DNA from: Leptospira levettii
Lineage (GTDB): Bacteria > Spirochaetota > Leptospiria > Leptospirales > Leptospiraceae
Assembly (NCBI RefSeq): GCF_002812085.1
Contig: NZ_NPDM01000001.1
Location: 682,001-746,000 of the forward strand
Direction: 5' to 3'
DNA length: 64,000 nt
Both the position numbers and the translations under genes were made by a program. Each line of letters begins with the position of its first letter. Positions within the stretch are counted from its first letter, which is position 1. Shown here in pieces: positions 1 to 9,403 of the stretch. The notes under the pieces were generated by a model. The model was given only the letters and a program-made list of their open reading frames with translations, was not told the DNA's origin and ran no database searches.

Positions 1-2
1 TT

Positions 3-1460
3 GCGATCACCAAACTCATTGCTGATCGTTTTACCAAAGACCGAATGGGAAAACGAACCGTTAAAAAAACAAGAAGTATCATCACTCTTTTTCCCCTCCA
101 AAAGGATCTTTCCGTTCGCGACTTTGCTCATAACCTAGCAAACGCTCTTAAAAAAATCGGCCGTACAATCATCGTCGAAAGCAAAGACTTCAAAAAAAAG
201 AAGGGAGACCGCGAACATGCAGTCTCGGACATCCTCGAATCATTATACCATTTGCAGGACACACATGATTTCCTAATCCTCTGTCCCGACTTTGAAGACA
301 AACTCTGGACGGAGACAATTCTCCATCATACAAACCGTATTTTACTGTTAAGTGATGCAAAAAAAGCGGATGTACTTTCTCCAGAAGAAATCCGTTTTCT
401 TGGAGATTCGGAAGAAACCCATGGTCCCATCCGAGAACTTGTCTTACTCTACTCTGACCCAAATGAGAAACCAAAAAATATTTCTAACCTAACTCGCATT
501 AGAAAAACAGATGTCATCAGACATATTCGTACGTATAGTCACCACGGATTTGAAAGTTTAACTCGATTCATCACTGGTCGTTCCATCGGACTTGCTCTCG
601 GAGGTGGAGGTGCAAAAGGTTTCGCACATATTGGGCTTATCAAAGCCATGCAGGAAGAGAACATTCCGATCGACATGATCGGTGGAACAAGTGCAGGGGC
701 CCTTATGGCAAGTATTTATGCTTTGGGCAACGATGCTCCCAGTTTGGAACGGATCGCCAAGGCTCTCATGAGCGACAAAAAGACATTAAACGACTATACC
801 ATTCCCGTTGTTTCTCTCATTCGTGGCAAAAAATTCAATACTGTGATTAAAAGTTTTGTCGGTGAAACAATGATCGAAGATCTCTGGCTTCCTTATTTTG
901 CGGTCGCAACAAGCCTTTCCAAAGCGCAAAAAGTGATCATCGACCGAGGTCCATTATGGAAAGCTCTCCGAGCTTCCGCTTCGATACCAGGAATCTTACC
1001 ACCCTTCTTCGAGAACAATGAACTGTTAGTCGATGGAGCAATGTTAGACAATATTCCCGGTGCTGTGATGCGAGAAAAGGGAGCTGATTTTGTGATTTCT
1101 GTGGCGCTTGCATCCGAAGGGGATTCAGCAGCCGATGAACTCTTTGGTCGCATTTATCCTAAAAATAATTCGGGAGCATTACCATCGGCTCTTCGATTGT
1201 TATTCAAACGACTCTTCCGTAAAGCGCAGAATTTTAAAGAAGCACCAAACCTTCTTAGCCTTTTGATGCGTGCGACTTTTGTTGCTTCCGATGCGGCAAT
1301 GGCACAAGCAAAAGCTGAGTCTGATATATTTGCCGAGTTACCTGTTGAACAGTATGGACTCTTTGATTGGAAAAAGTTCTATGAACTGGTTGAGATCGGA
1401 TACCGTTATGGGAAAACCAATGCGAAGACTTGGAAAAAACAACTTGGGATTCAAAGTTAA
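3..1460 (+). CDS. NTE-family patatin-like phospholipase, 5' end outside window
   Basis: Serine lysophospholipase/esterase of the neuropathy-target-esterase type. The patatin core is clear: the oxyanion loop GGGGAKG (about residue 186, counting from the ATG at 45), the nucleophile elbow GTSAG (about 213) and the VDGAMLDN aspartate block (about 328), giving a Ser-Asp dyad. The first 150 residues match the NTE linker that follows cyclic-nucleotide-binding domains (a TLFPLQKDLSVRDFA-like opening). The reading frame is open upstream of the ATG at 45 to the window edge, and those codons look like the tail of a cNMP-binding domain. I therefore think the true start lies outside the window and the protein is regulated by nucleotide or lipid binding. 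The patatin assignment is firm; the missing N-terminus is inference. Confidence 0.87.
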   Translation, partial: AITKLIADRFTKDRMGKRTVKKTRSIITLFPLQKDLSVRDFAHNLANALKKIGRTIIVESKDFKKKKGDREHAVSDILESLYHLQDTHDFLILCPDFEDKLWTETILHHTNRILLLSDAKKADVLSPEEIRFLGDSEETHGPIRELVLLYSDPNEKPKNISNLTRIRKTDVIRHIRTYSHHGFESLTRFITGRSIGLALGGGGAKGFAHIGLIKAMQEENIPIDMIGGTSAGALMASIYALGNDAPSLERIAKALMSDKKTLNDYTIPVVSLIRGKKFNTVIKSFVGETMIEDLWLPYFAVATSLSKAQKVIIDRGPLWKALRASASIPGILPPFFENNELLVDGAMLDNIPGAVMREKGADFVISVALASEGDSAADELFGRIYPKNNSGALPSALRLLFKRLFRKAQNFKEAPNLLSLLMRATFVASDAAMAQAKAESDIFAELPVEQYGLFDWKKFYELVEIGYRYGKTNAKTWKKQLGIQS

Positions 1461-1872
1461 CTAATAAGAAAAATAACTATGGAGTTTGCGAGATTTTGAT
1501 TTATTTTTTTATCATCAATCGATTTCAAATCAAATCATTTGATAAAACGAATTTATATTCGCTGGCATTTTTCTTGTGCGGACTTATCCTAAATATCATT
1601 CACTGTTTGGAACAAATTGATTCACTAGCTTGGAAGATGTAGAATTGGTTCAGATTCGCTCGTATCAAAAAACGACAATGAATCATTTGTATATTCTTCG
1701 CTCAATCGACTCTAACGATTCAAGCAAATCTTGGTAATGTATAACTAAAATAAATTATTGACTAAATGGATTTGATACTAAATAACTTGAGATTCCTTCT
1801 TGAGTATTTTTGACTCGAAGTTGTTCTTTTGGTGAACATTGCCAATTTTTAAATTTAGGGATAAGTACGAGT
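1461..1872. other. Intergenic stretch, no supported gene
   Basis: About 410 AT-rich bases between the phospholipase and a lipoprotein gene. A 70-codon open frame runs from 1430 to 1642, but it overlaps the phospholipase 3' end, has no convincing ribosome site and is rich in AT-driven Phe/Ile/Asn. I see no terminator hairpin, tRNA or repeat here. The promoter of the next gene probably lies in the last 150 bases. Confidence 0.5.
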
Positions 1873-3168
1873 TTGATTCATTTACAAAAAGACTTCAGCT
1901 TTACTGTATTTAGAATATTATCTGAATATCGAAATGTTCTACGCTGCTTTTGTTCCTTTGTTTTGCTATGTATCTTATTAAATTGTAAACCGGCGGATCT
2001 CAATACTGCCTGTGACCCCCAATCAAAAAATTTTTTTCTCTCAAAATTGATATCCCCGAATCAATCTTGCTCTGGACAAATAGACCCTTCAAAGTCGCAA
2101 CCGGTACATTCCTTATATTTATCAGATGTTTCAAATGGTATTTTGTATATTTATAATACAGGCAACGATGGAGTTCTTACCTTAAAAGGAAACATTGCGA
2201 CTACTTTAACAAATCCATTTTCAATTTTATGGAATGGAAAACATCTCGTGATCAATGGAGGAAATCAATTTCAATCATATCTCAGAAATTCCGATGGTAC
2301 TTTATCTTTGAAAAATACATATCTTGCTAGTGTAACACCTGTTCTTATACAAGGTACCACAGCATTTCATCCAAATGGAAAATTCTTTTATTACACTGTA
2401 AATACATCTACAGCCATTACATCTTTTTCCAAATTACAACTAGATTCTGACGGAATATTTTCTGGTGAAACAAATACCGTGACGGGGCAAAATTGGTCGG
2501 TGATGGGCCCAATCCATCCAACGGGAAATTATTTTATGACCTTTCATAAACTAAGTGCAGCAACAAGAATGTTTTATCCGATTGCAGATGTAAATACTGG
2601 AGCCGTAGGAACTCCAACAAGTAATGGAACAGTGACTGATACTACCTTATATCCCGAAAACGGACATTGTATCTATTCTTCTAATGCAAACTTTTTGTAT
2701 TGTGCGAACAATTCGAATGTTGGGAATAATGGAACGATAGTTCAAATGTCGGTTACTTCTACATCGAATGCTGTCCTTGCTCCATCATCGGTTTTGGTTC
2801 AAAGTCCTACAGCATACCTTTCTCCTAAATCCATTATTCTTCATCCTTCTGGTCAATATATCTATGCTTATGGGGAAACCAATATCTATGCGTATGCGGT
2901 TGATCAGATAACGGGCGTTATTAATGCGACAGTTCTCAGCTCGGCCCCGACTCCCGGTGGTGCTTCCTGTACATCAAACTCAAATGTTACCAGATTTGCA
3001 ATTCATCCACAAGGCAATATGTTATATGCAGCTTGTGTTTCTACAAACGGTTCAAATCGTTTAGGCTCCTATCCAATCAATAACTCTGGACAGTTGAGTC
3101 TTCCGACATTAACTACAATTCCAAATACTACAAATAGTATGAATCTTCATTTTGTTTCTGGAATTTAA
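1873..3168 (+). CDS. Lipoprotein with lactonase-like beta-propeller repeats
   Basis: Predicted exported lipoprotein. A hydrophobic stretch ends in the lipobox-like LLNC, and the lipidated Cys is followed by KPADLNTACD, a module shared with two other lipoproteins in this window. The remainder has repeats of the type YLSDVSNGILYIYNTGNDGVLTLKGN and HPNGKFFYYTVN, typical of seven-bladed YVTN/lactonase-like propellers. No enzymatic residues can be assigned. The frame has no ATG before the signal peptide. TTG at 1873 is preferred because AGGG precedes it at a workable distance; TTG at 1810 is the alternative. Function unknown; surface or periplasmic binding is a guess from the fold. Confidence 0.7.
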   Translation: MIHLQKDFSFTVFRILSEYRNVLRCFCSFVLLCILLNCKPADLNTACDPQSKNFFLSKLISPNQSCSGQIDPSKSQPVHSLYLSDVSNGILYIYNTGNDGVLTLKGNIATTLTNPFSILWNGKHLVINGGNQFQSYLRNSDGTLSLKNTYLASVTPVLIQGTTAFHPNGKFFYYTVNTSTAITSFSKLQLDSDGIFSGETNTVTGQNWSVMGPIHPTGNYFMTFHKLSAATRMFYPIADVNTGAVGTPTSNGTVTDTTLYPENGHCIYSSNANFLYCANNSNVGNNGTIVQMSVTSTSNAVLAPSSVLVQSPTAYLSPKSIILHPSGQYIYAYGETNIYAYAVDQITGVINATVLSSAPTPGGASCTSNSNVTRFAIHPQGNMLYAACVSTNGSNRLGSYPINNSGQLSLPTLTTIPNTTNSMNLHFVSGI

Positions 3169-3224
3169 TTTACTTGTTTAAATCAAACAAATGAACATTT
3201 TCTTGCGTTTAGCATATGATAAAG

Positions 3225-3246
3225 AATATTTATACATATAAATATT
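3225..3246. promoter_or_regulatory. AT-only inverted repeat, possible operator
   Basis: Arms AATATTTATA and TATAAATATT are perfect complements around a two-base centre (CA). It lies between the propeller lipoprotein and the hybrid kinase gene, about 210 bases before the kinase start. The AT-only composition means chance is plausible; no family assigned. Confidence 0.3.
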
Positions 3247-3458
3247 GTTTCATTTTTCGGACTAAATGAACGATTGATGATTCGGAAGTGAACTGGATTT
3301 TTTAAACGCCGACTCCGGACCAAAAAACTGGGGACAATCCTAAGTATTTCATTTAATTTGCACTTCTTTCAAAGCACAAATATTTATTGGTTGATCTTAC
3401 CTCACGTTTATGTTCTTTTACTTTAGTCTGTTTTTTCAACTCTGATCTGGAAAAATCC

Positions 3459-5615
3459 ATGAATCAAAAAAAACGAGAGTCGGTATCGACTTCCCAAAAG
3501 AATCATTCTTCTATTTTGGATTTTCAAACTATATTTCGATCCCTTCCAGAACTATACATGTTGTTGGATTTAGATTTTTGTATCATTGATATCAGCGATG
3601 CCTATGCAAAAGCGACATTGATCAAAAGAGAAAACGTCGTAGGACATAATCTTTTTGAAGTTTTCCCTGACAATCCAGATGATCACTCAGCTGATGGTGT
3701 CAAACAACTTCGTTCCTCACTGACACAAGTGCTTAACTATAAACGCACAAGTACAATGGCCTTACAAAAATATGATATAACGAAACCAGATGGAAGTGGC
3801 TTCGAAGTTAGATATTGGAGTCCTAGGAATTCACCAGTATTCGATTTGAATGGTGATTTAGTATGTATTGTGCATAAAGTAGAAGATGTTACTGATTTTG
3901 TATTTTTAAAAGAACAAAAAATACAACAATCCGAACTCACAGATGAAATGACAGAACGCATTTCAAAAATGGAATCAGAAGTGATTACCCGTGCAAAAGA
4001 AGTGATTGAAAAGAATGAAGCATTACTCAATAGCGAACAAAATCTTTCCATCACTCTGAGTTCGATTGGCGATGCCGTTCTCGCTACCGATGAACATGGA
4101 GTCATCAATCGTTTGAATCCTGTTGCAGAATCTCTTACCGGTTGGACAGAAAGAGAAGTTATCGGTAAAAATGTAAGTGAAGTTTTACAGTTAGTGTATG
4201 CATCATCAGGATTACCCAAAAGTATACCTATCTTCGAAGTCATCTCAAAAGGATCTGCCAAAGAAAGTAGCCAAGATGGAATTTTAATCCATCGTTATGG
4301 TCGAAAAATCAATATTGCGGATACATGTTCACCCATTCGAAATAAAAACGGTGAAATAATTGGATCAATTCTCGTTTTTCGTGATATATCGGAAGAATTT
4401 GCTGCAAAAACATTTCTGGAAAAAGCAAAAGAAAATGCAGAGATGGCAAACAAAGCAAAAGATTCTTTTCTCGCCACAATGAGCCATGAAATCCGTACAC
4501 CTCTCAGTGGGCTTATAGGTATGTTAGAGTTACTGTACCAAACAAATCTCAATGAAGACCAAAAGAGTTTAGTGAATAATGCTTTGGTATCAGGTAATAG
4601 TTTACTTCGTATCCTTAGCGATATACTTGATCTTTCAAAAATAGAAGAGGGAAAATTAGAATTATCCCTTCAACCAACATCGATTAGACGACTACTATCT
4701 GAAGTAGTGACAACATATTTACAAATCGCAAGTTCAAAAGGATTGACTTTGAGTTATGAAGTGGATGAAAACATTGCAGATGCGCATATAGTGGATCCCT
4801 TACGTTTGTCTCAGATTATCAATAATTTTGTTAGCAATGGAATTAAATTTACTGTGAAAGGAAGTATAAAAGTTTCAGCAAATTTAATTAAAAATATTGA
4901 TACATTACAACAAATCCAGTTTTCCGTAACCGATACGGGGATAGGTCTCAGTGAGAGTGATCAATCCAAATTATTCCAGTCTTATACACAAGCCACAGCT
5001 GACACAGCAAGATTGTACGGTGGCACTGGACTTGGACTTTCTATCTGTATGAGATTATCCGAACTCATGGATGGGAACATAACGATTGATAGTTCTCTGG
5101 GTAATGGTTCTACATTTAGTATTATTTTGTCGCTTCCCACATCGAAAATAGATACCGAAAATCAGAATTCGAAGGAAAAAATCCTAGTAACAATTGAACC
5201 ATTACATTTCAGCGAATCTTATATTCCTCGTATTTTAGCTGTTGATGACAATTCAGTGAATTTAGAAATCATCAAACGCCAATTGAAAGTTTTTGGATTA
5301 CAGGTGGATGGTGCGGATGATGGGGAAAAAGCATTGCAGTTGTGGTTAAACCACACATACGACCTCATCATCACCGACTGCCATATGCCCGTTAAAGATG
5401 GTTATCTGTTAACACAAGAGATCCGAAACATCGAAAAATCTAACTTTGCGAAACGAATTCCAATCATCGGTTACACTGCGAATGCATTGGCGGAAGAAAG
5501 GGATTATTGTTTGTCGATTGGGATGGATGAGCTTTTGATCAAACCGGCAAGGTTGGCAAACTTAAGAGAAACTCTTGTGAAGTGGTTACCTAAACAAGTG
5601 AAATCCATTGGTTGA
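3459..5615 (+). CDS. PAS-PAS hybrid sensor histidine kinase with receiver domain
   Basis: Soluble hybrid kinase of about 718 residues. In order: a PAS domain (about 25-150), a short coiled coil, a second PAS (about 190-310), HisKA with the H-box MSHEIRTPLSG (phosphoacceptor His about 343), a HATPase_c domain with an N-box-like NNFVSNGIKF, DTGIGL and GGTGLGLS, and a C-terminal receiver with DD near its start and phosphoacceptor Asp about 640 in ITDCHMP. No transmembrane segment, so it should sense a cytoplasmic signal. ATG 3459 is chosen over the frame-extending TTG at 3387, whose extra 24 residues match nothing. No partner regulator adjoins it; output may be by phosphorelay to a distant protein. 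Confidence 0.88.
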   Translation: MNQKKRESVSTSQKNHSSILDFQTIFRSLPELYMLLDLDFCIIDISDAYAKATLIKRENVVGHNLFEVFPDNPDDHSADGVKQLRSSLTQVLNYKRTSTMALQKYDITKPDGSGFEVRYWSPRNSPVFDLNGDLVCIVHKVEDVTDFVFLKEQKIQQSELTDEMTERISKMESEVITRAKEVIEKNEALLNSEQNLSITLSSIGDAVLATDEHGVINRLNPVAESLTGWTEREVIGKNVSEVLQLVYASSGLPKSIPIFEVISKGSAKESSQDGILIHRYGRKINIADTCSPIRNKNGEIIGSILVFRDISEEFAAKTFLEKAKENAEMANKAKDSFLATMSHEIRTPLSGLIGMLELLYQTNLNEDQKSLVNNALVSGNSLLRILSDILDLSKIEEGKLELSLQPTSIRRLLSEVVTTYLQIASSKGLTLSYEVDENIADAHIVDPLRLSQIINNFVSNGIKFTVKGSIKVSANLIKNIDTLQQIQFSVTDTGIGLSESDQSKLFQSYTQATADTARLYGGTGLGLSICMRLSELMDGNITIDSSLGNGSTFSIILSLPTSKIDTENQNSKEKILVTIEPLHFSESYIPRILAVDDNSVNLEIIKRQLKVFGLQVDGADDGEKALQLWLNHTYDLIITDCHMPVKDGYLLTQEIRNIEKSNFAKRIPIIGYTANALAEERDYCLSIGMDELLIKPARLANLRETLVKWLPKQVKSIG

Positions 5616-5737
5616 TAAGTTTTGGGATTGATTTAATTTTTTTGGTTGCGCTTTTGTTCTGAAAAAACCATCAATTTGAATGGATCGTCATCACTCTTAA
5701 GCGCTACAGCCAACAGTTTGTATCTGAGGAAGTTTTT

Positions 5738-6427
5738 ATGTCATTTCGATTGTTCATCATTTATTTCTTTTGCATGATAGCTATTTTCTCTCAAACAACA
5801 GAAAACTGGAACAAAAAGGGTATCAATGCCCTGAGTCAAAAAGACTTTCTTACTGCTGTTGATTCATTTAAAAAAACTTTAAAAGACAAACCAAATGATG
5901 CATTTGCAAATTATAATTTAGCATGCACATATTCACTTTTGCTCGCACAATGTGAAGATATAGAAAGCGAAGTCCATATCTATCATCTAATTCAGGAAGC
6001 GATCAAATCGAAACCATCTTATCAAAAAAAACTGCTTACGGATTCAGACTTCTTCATTCTTAGAGGGAAATACCATTTTCAGAAATTATCTGGTAAATCA
6101 AAAAGAGAAATTCTAACAAGTATTACCTGGTTTGGACCGAGTCCAGGAGCGTATGGCCCGATGGATCAATTTCAGTTTAAGGAAGATGGCAGTTTTTTCT
6201 ATCAAAAGCTAGATATGACAGAATCAAATCCGATAGGAAAACTAGAATTTACAGGAAGATATAAATGGATAAACGACTCCAAATTGGAAATACAATTTTA
6301 TGATCCAAGTCCAATGAAGGAAGGCGGAAAAAACAAAAATTTACGGGTAAATTATTCCGATGGTAAATTAGAAATTCAAGGTTTTGATCATAGTTTTACC
6401 GATGATAATGACCGTTGTTCTGCTTAG
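5738..6427 (+). CDS. Exported protein with TPR-like repeat
   Basis: About 229 residues with an N-terminal signal peptide (MSFRLFIIYFFCMIAIFSQ). The next 60 residues form a tetratricopeptide-like pair (GINALSQKDFLTAVDSFKKTL, then ANYNLACTYSLL). The C-terminal half carries aromatic-rich beta segments such as FKEDGSFFYQ and FTGRYKW, resembling the small lipocalin-like domains that often follow TPRs in Leptospira exported proteins. No catalytic motif. It converges with the MarR gene downstream. Function unknown. Confidence 0.7.
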   Translation: MSFRLFIIYFFCMIAIFSQTTENWNKKGINALSQKDFLTAVDSFKKTLKDKPNDAFANYNLACTYSLLLAQCEDIESEVHIYHLIQEAIKSKPSYQKKLLTDSDFFILRGKYHFQKLSGKSKREILTSITWFGPSPGAYGPMDQFQFKEDGSFFYQKLDMTESNPIGKLEFTGRYKWINDSKLEIQFYDPSPMKEGGKNKNLRVNYSDGKLEIQGFDHSFTDDNDRCSA

Positions 6428-6453
6428 ACATTGACTAGATGAAACCGATACGA

Positions 6454-6930
6454 TCAATATTTAGATAGTATTTTCAATAAACTTTCGTTAAATTCATGTT
6501 TGGTGACACCTAATGCAGAAAAAAATTCATGATCAAAGGTTTCTACTTTTTTCACAGCACTCTTTGTAATCGTTTCTCCGCTTTTAGTTAAACTCACAAT
6601 TTTTGCTCTGGTGTCCGAACTGTGTTCCCTACGATCTACATATCCTTTTTGGATTAATGTACGAATGACAGTAGAAGTAGTCATTGGATCTATTTTTGTA
6701 TGTTCTGACAATAAAACCTGAGTCACTTCCATATTTTGATGGGTTAACCAAAGGATACTTGCTAACAATACAAATTGTGAATGTGTCAATTTCAATGGTT
6801 CTAGTGCATAACGAATCTCTCTTTGCCAAAGACTCGTTACTTGCCATAATAGAAACCCAGAGCTATCTTCTGCCTTATTTACGCTAAAGTCACTCTTAAC
6901 GATTGTACTATTTGATTTTTTTTGCTTCAT
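6454..6930 (-). CDS. MarR-family transcriptional regulator
   Basis: 158 residues with the MarR winged-helix layout: LTHSQFVLLASILWL (helix before the wing), then the recognition region KIDPMTTSTVIRTLIQKGYVDRREHSSDTRAKIVSLTKSG, whose DxR wing pattern is diagnostic. The gene starts inside the 3' end of the SRPBCC gene (23-base overlap), so the two are one transcript and translationally coupled. A 20-bp perfect palindrome in the promoter of that transcript is the likely autoregulatory operator. MarR proteins usually respond to small phenolic or oxidative ligands; the ligand here cannot be read. Confidence 0.88.
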   Translation of the reverse strand: MKQKKSNSTIVKSDFSVNKAEDSSGFLLWQVTSLWQREIRYALEPLKLTHSQFVLLASILWLTHQNMEVTQVLLSEHTKIDPMTTSTVIRTLIQKGYVDRREHSSDTRAKIVSLTKSGETITKSAVKKVETFDHEFFSALGVTKHEFNESLLKILSKY

Positions 6931-7330
6931 TGATTTGCATTTTCACATCTTCCGCTAAATGACTTACAATATTTTTCATGACAATCATATTCCATAGAAA
7001 CGCAAGTGGGCCTGACATCGACATGGTGATTGTAATCTTTAGACCTTCAGATGTTTTCTCATAAAAATGTTCCCCAACCATTTTTGCCAAAGGAAATTTT
7101 GTAAAGTCCTTGAAATAAGAATTGGGTCTCACCTCTATCAATTGGATTTTTACATCTGGTCCACCTGTTGGGCGAATCATAAAAAAATTCCCAGTTTCAA
7201 ATGTTCCAAACAATTCTGATTTTTCAAGAGTAGAATCCCAATCTTTCCACCGATTCACATCTGACATCAGTTTCCAAATTTGTTCCTGATTGATTTCGTT
7301 TGTGGTGTATGTATATGTATTCACTATCAT
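6908..7330 (-). CDS. SRPBCC (START-like) domain protein
   Basis: About 140 residues. The opening MIVNTYTYTTNEINQEQIWKLM, followed by DVNRWKDWDSTLEKSEL, is the classical start of a polyketide-cyclase/SRPBCC fold, which makes a hydrophobic ligand cavity. I chose the ATG at 7330 because GGGAG lies seven bases before it and because longer versions would be initiated inside the promoter palindrome. First gene of a two-gene operon with the MarR regulator, so its ligand may be the effector or a stress-related lipid or phenolic; that is inference. Confidence 0.82.
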   Translation of the reverse strand: MIVNTYTYTTNEINQEQIWKLMSDVNRWKDWDSTLEKSELFGTFETGNFFMIRPTGGPDVKIQLIEVRPNSYFKDFTKFPLAKMVGEHFYEKTSEGLKITITMSMSGPLAFLWNMIVMKNIVSHLAEDVKMQINEAKKIK

Positions 7331-7340
7331 ATTAGCTCCC

Positions 7341-7360
7341 ATAGTATGTATACATACTAT
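7341..7360. promoter_or_regulatory. 20-bp perfect palindrome, candidate MarR operator
   Basis: ATAGTATGTATACATACTAT is perfectly self-complementary and sits 10 bases upstream of the SRPBCC start, overlapping the place where a -10 region or the transcription start would fall. Dimeric MarR regulators bind palindromes of this size, and the operon's second gene encodes one. Binding is inferred, not shown. Confidence 0.75.
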
Positions 7361-7719
7361 ATTTACACATAGAATGGCAATCAATTATTTTCCACCTGAT
7401 TCTCAGAAACTTGTCCCCCAAAAATCTCAGTGATTCGTCGAATATGGAAAGGTCCGAATGCTTTTATTTTGAGAAGATTTAAAGAGTTCAAATTGAATCC
7501 CTCCATAGCTACGTGTGATGGAGGTGTCAACCGATGGAATTTGATACGATTAGAAGTAGAAGAAAGAGATTTTTTTTAATGCCAACTTACTTCCGACACA
7601 CCTTCAAGGCTCAAGTGTGAAGAAGGGCAAGCCATCGCGTGTATTTGAACTTTCTTTCTTTAACTATAGACTTGGTCTTTACAAAAATCTTAGAAATTAC
7701 CTATTTCGTTATGGTGATT
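7361..7719. other. Intergenic stretch with upstream part of the SRPBCC-MarR promoter
   Basis: About 360 bases between two minus-strand genes. The end nearest 7361 should hold the -35 part of the SRPBCC promoter. I see no open frame of coding character, no RNA gene and no strong terminator after the PAS kinase gene, only a weak short inverted segment near 7600-7625. Confidence 0.4.
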
Positions 7720-9036
7720 TCATTCAGAGGATTCAATGGGTAATTGGATTAAAACTTCCGTGCCCACTCCATAAGTCGATTCGATGTTAATGTTACCTCG
7801 ACATTCTTTGATAATTTGATACGTTATGGACAGTCCAAGTCCAGTACCTTTTCCAGGGGACTTTGTTGTAAAAAAAGGATCAAAGATTTTTGATAGGATT
7901 TCTTTAGGAATGCCAGTCCCTGTATCTTTAATTTTGATTTCAATTGTATTGCTGATCTTTTGGGTAATGATCGAAATCGTACCTTCGTTGACTATCGACT
8001 GAATTGCATTCGATAATAAATTTAAAAATGCTTGGTGAACTCGGCCGTCATTGAGTAATATTTTGGGAATATTCTGATCAAATTCTTTTACGATTTGAAT
8101 TCGGAATTGAGTTTGATTATTTAAAATCACTAAGCAATTTTCTAATATTTGATGTATATCACAGTTCTCTAATTTTGCTTCATTGGACCTAGAATAATGG
8201 TTTAAACTTGTGACGATTTGTCCTGCACGTCTAACACCTTCTAATATTCCATTAAAGATTGTTTCAAAGTCAGAAGCAGGAATGTTTTCTTTTGAATTTA
8301 AAAATCCTTTGAGTACATTCACTCCACTCGAAATGAAAGTGAGAGGATTATTGATTTCGTGGGCAATGCCAGCGGCCAGTACTCCGAGGGATGCCATTTT
8401 TTCAGATTGAATTAGTTTTGCTTGGGTTTCTCTTAATTTTTGTTTCTCATCTTCCAATGCAAAAATGGTATTTTCCAGTTTACGATTCGATTTCTCTAAT
8501 TCCTGATTGGCTCTTTTGAGTTCAAAAGTCCGTTTTTCAACCAATGATTCGAGTAAATCGATATTGTTTTGTGTTTTTAGATTTAACTCCTCAAGGAGTT
8601 TTTTTCTCTCTGTGATATCAGTATTGGTTCCACTCAATAATAGGGGACTTCCATCCTTATCATATTCAACAATTCTCCCCCGACCCAATATCCAGATGTA
8701 CTCCCCTGATTTTGTTCTCATTCGAAATTCTGCCACATAACCTTGCTTATTTGCAATTTTCTCCTGGACTGTATCCATTGTTTTTTGAAAGTCATCGGGA
8801 TGACAGAGCGATTTAAAACCGGCTAAATCCATAGTGATACTTTCATTTTCATAACCGATCAATTCATACCATCTTGGAGAATAGTAAGTTTGGTTTGTTT
8901 TCAGATTCCATTCCCAAACGGCATCATGAGTGGCAACAATGGCATTGAGATAACGCCTATTGTTTTCCTTATGTCTTTCCAAATCCGATCTCAGGATTTC
9001 AATTTCCTGTTCTAGTTCGTGCACTCTATCTGGCAT
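7720..9036 (-). CDS. PAS-domain sensor histidine kinase
   Basis: 438 residues, cytoplasmic. A PAS domain of the PAS_3 type (about 30-145: [22 protein letters not shown], ending in a PAC motif [12 protein letters not shown]), a long coiled coil (about 145-210), HisKA with [10 protein letters not shown] (phosphoacceptor His226), then HATPase_c with [27 protein letters not shown] and GKGTGLGLS. The [12 protein letters not shown] H-box and FTTK motif are those of HPK4/NtrB-like kinases. No receiver domain and no adjacent regulator, so it is an orphan whose partner cannot be named. Confidence 0.88.
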   Translation of the reverse strand: MPDRVHELEQEIEILRSDLERHKENNRRYLNAIVATHDAVWEWNLKTNQTYYSPRWYELIGYENESITMDLAGFKSLCHPDDFQKTMDTVQEKIANKQGYVAEFRMRTKSGEYIWILGRGRIVEYDKDGSPLLLSGTNTDITERKKLLEELNLKTQNNIDLLESLVEKRTFELKRANQELEKSNRKLENTIFALEDEKQKLRETQAKLIQSEKMASLGVLAAGIAHEINNPLTFISSGVNVLKGFLNSKENIPASDFETIFNGILEGVRRAGQIVTSLNHYSRSNEAKLENCDIHQILENCLVILNNQTQFRIQIVKEFDQNIPKILLNDGRVHQAFLNLLSNAIQSIVNEGTISIITQKISNTIEIKIKDTGTGIPKEILSKIFDPFFTTKSPGKGTGLGLSITYQIIKECRGNINIESTYGVGTEVLIQLPIESSE

Positions 9037-9348
9037 GGTCGAAATTTTAAAGACGTTTTGTTTGGATTCAAGTAATTTAAGATACCATTGTTAGAGAGAA
9101 GATGTCTATGGATGTGGATCTAATCTCTTTCAACTGGAACAAAAAACGTTTTTCGTTTTTCATTAAAACTGCGAAAAGAATAAACGTTGGTCTCCTTTTT
9201 GATTTGTTTTTTCCCTTCGTAATTCCGACCCCAACTTCGTTTTACTACCTAAATTTCCTGACAAGTGTTGAGTATTACTCCGAATTGTTAGCTTTTTATG
9301 TGTCATTTAGCGATATTTTAGAAATATTTATGACATTTGAATAATTAT
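9037..9348. other. Intergenic stretch between divergent genes
   Basis: About 310 bases between the divergently transcribed PAS kinase and secreted hydrolase genes. An 80-codon open frame (9102-9344) shows Phe-rich AT-biased composition, no ribosome site and no recognisable domain, so I do not call it a gene. It probably holds the kinase promoter. Confidence 0.4.
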
Positions 9349-9375
9349 TTGACATACTTTCACCAAATTTATAAG
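9349..9375 (+). promoter_or_regulatory. Candidate sigma-70 promoter of the secreted hydrolase
   Basis: A consensus -35 (TTGACA, 9349-9354) is followed by TATAAG at 9370-9375. The spacer is 15 bases, short of the ideal 17, which lowers confidence. It lies about 30 bases before a strong ribosome site (AAGGAGA) and the ATG at 9404. Confidence 0.45.
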
Positions 9376-9403
9376 TCTGGGTTACTTGAAAAAGGAGAGA
9401 AAG

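Noticed and set aside
1430..1642. 70-codon frame after the phospholipase gene
   Set aside because: Overlaps the phospholipase end, no ribosome site, AT-driven composition and no recognisable domain.
9102..9344. 80-codon frame before the secreted hydrolase
   Set aside because: Phe-rich AT-biased translation, no ribosome site, and its 3' end runs up to a good promoter; more likely intergenic.
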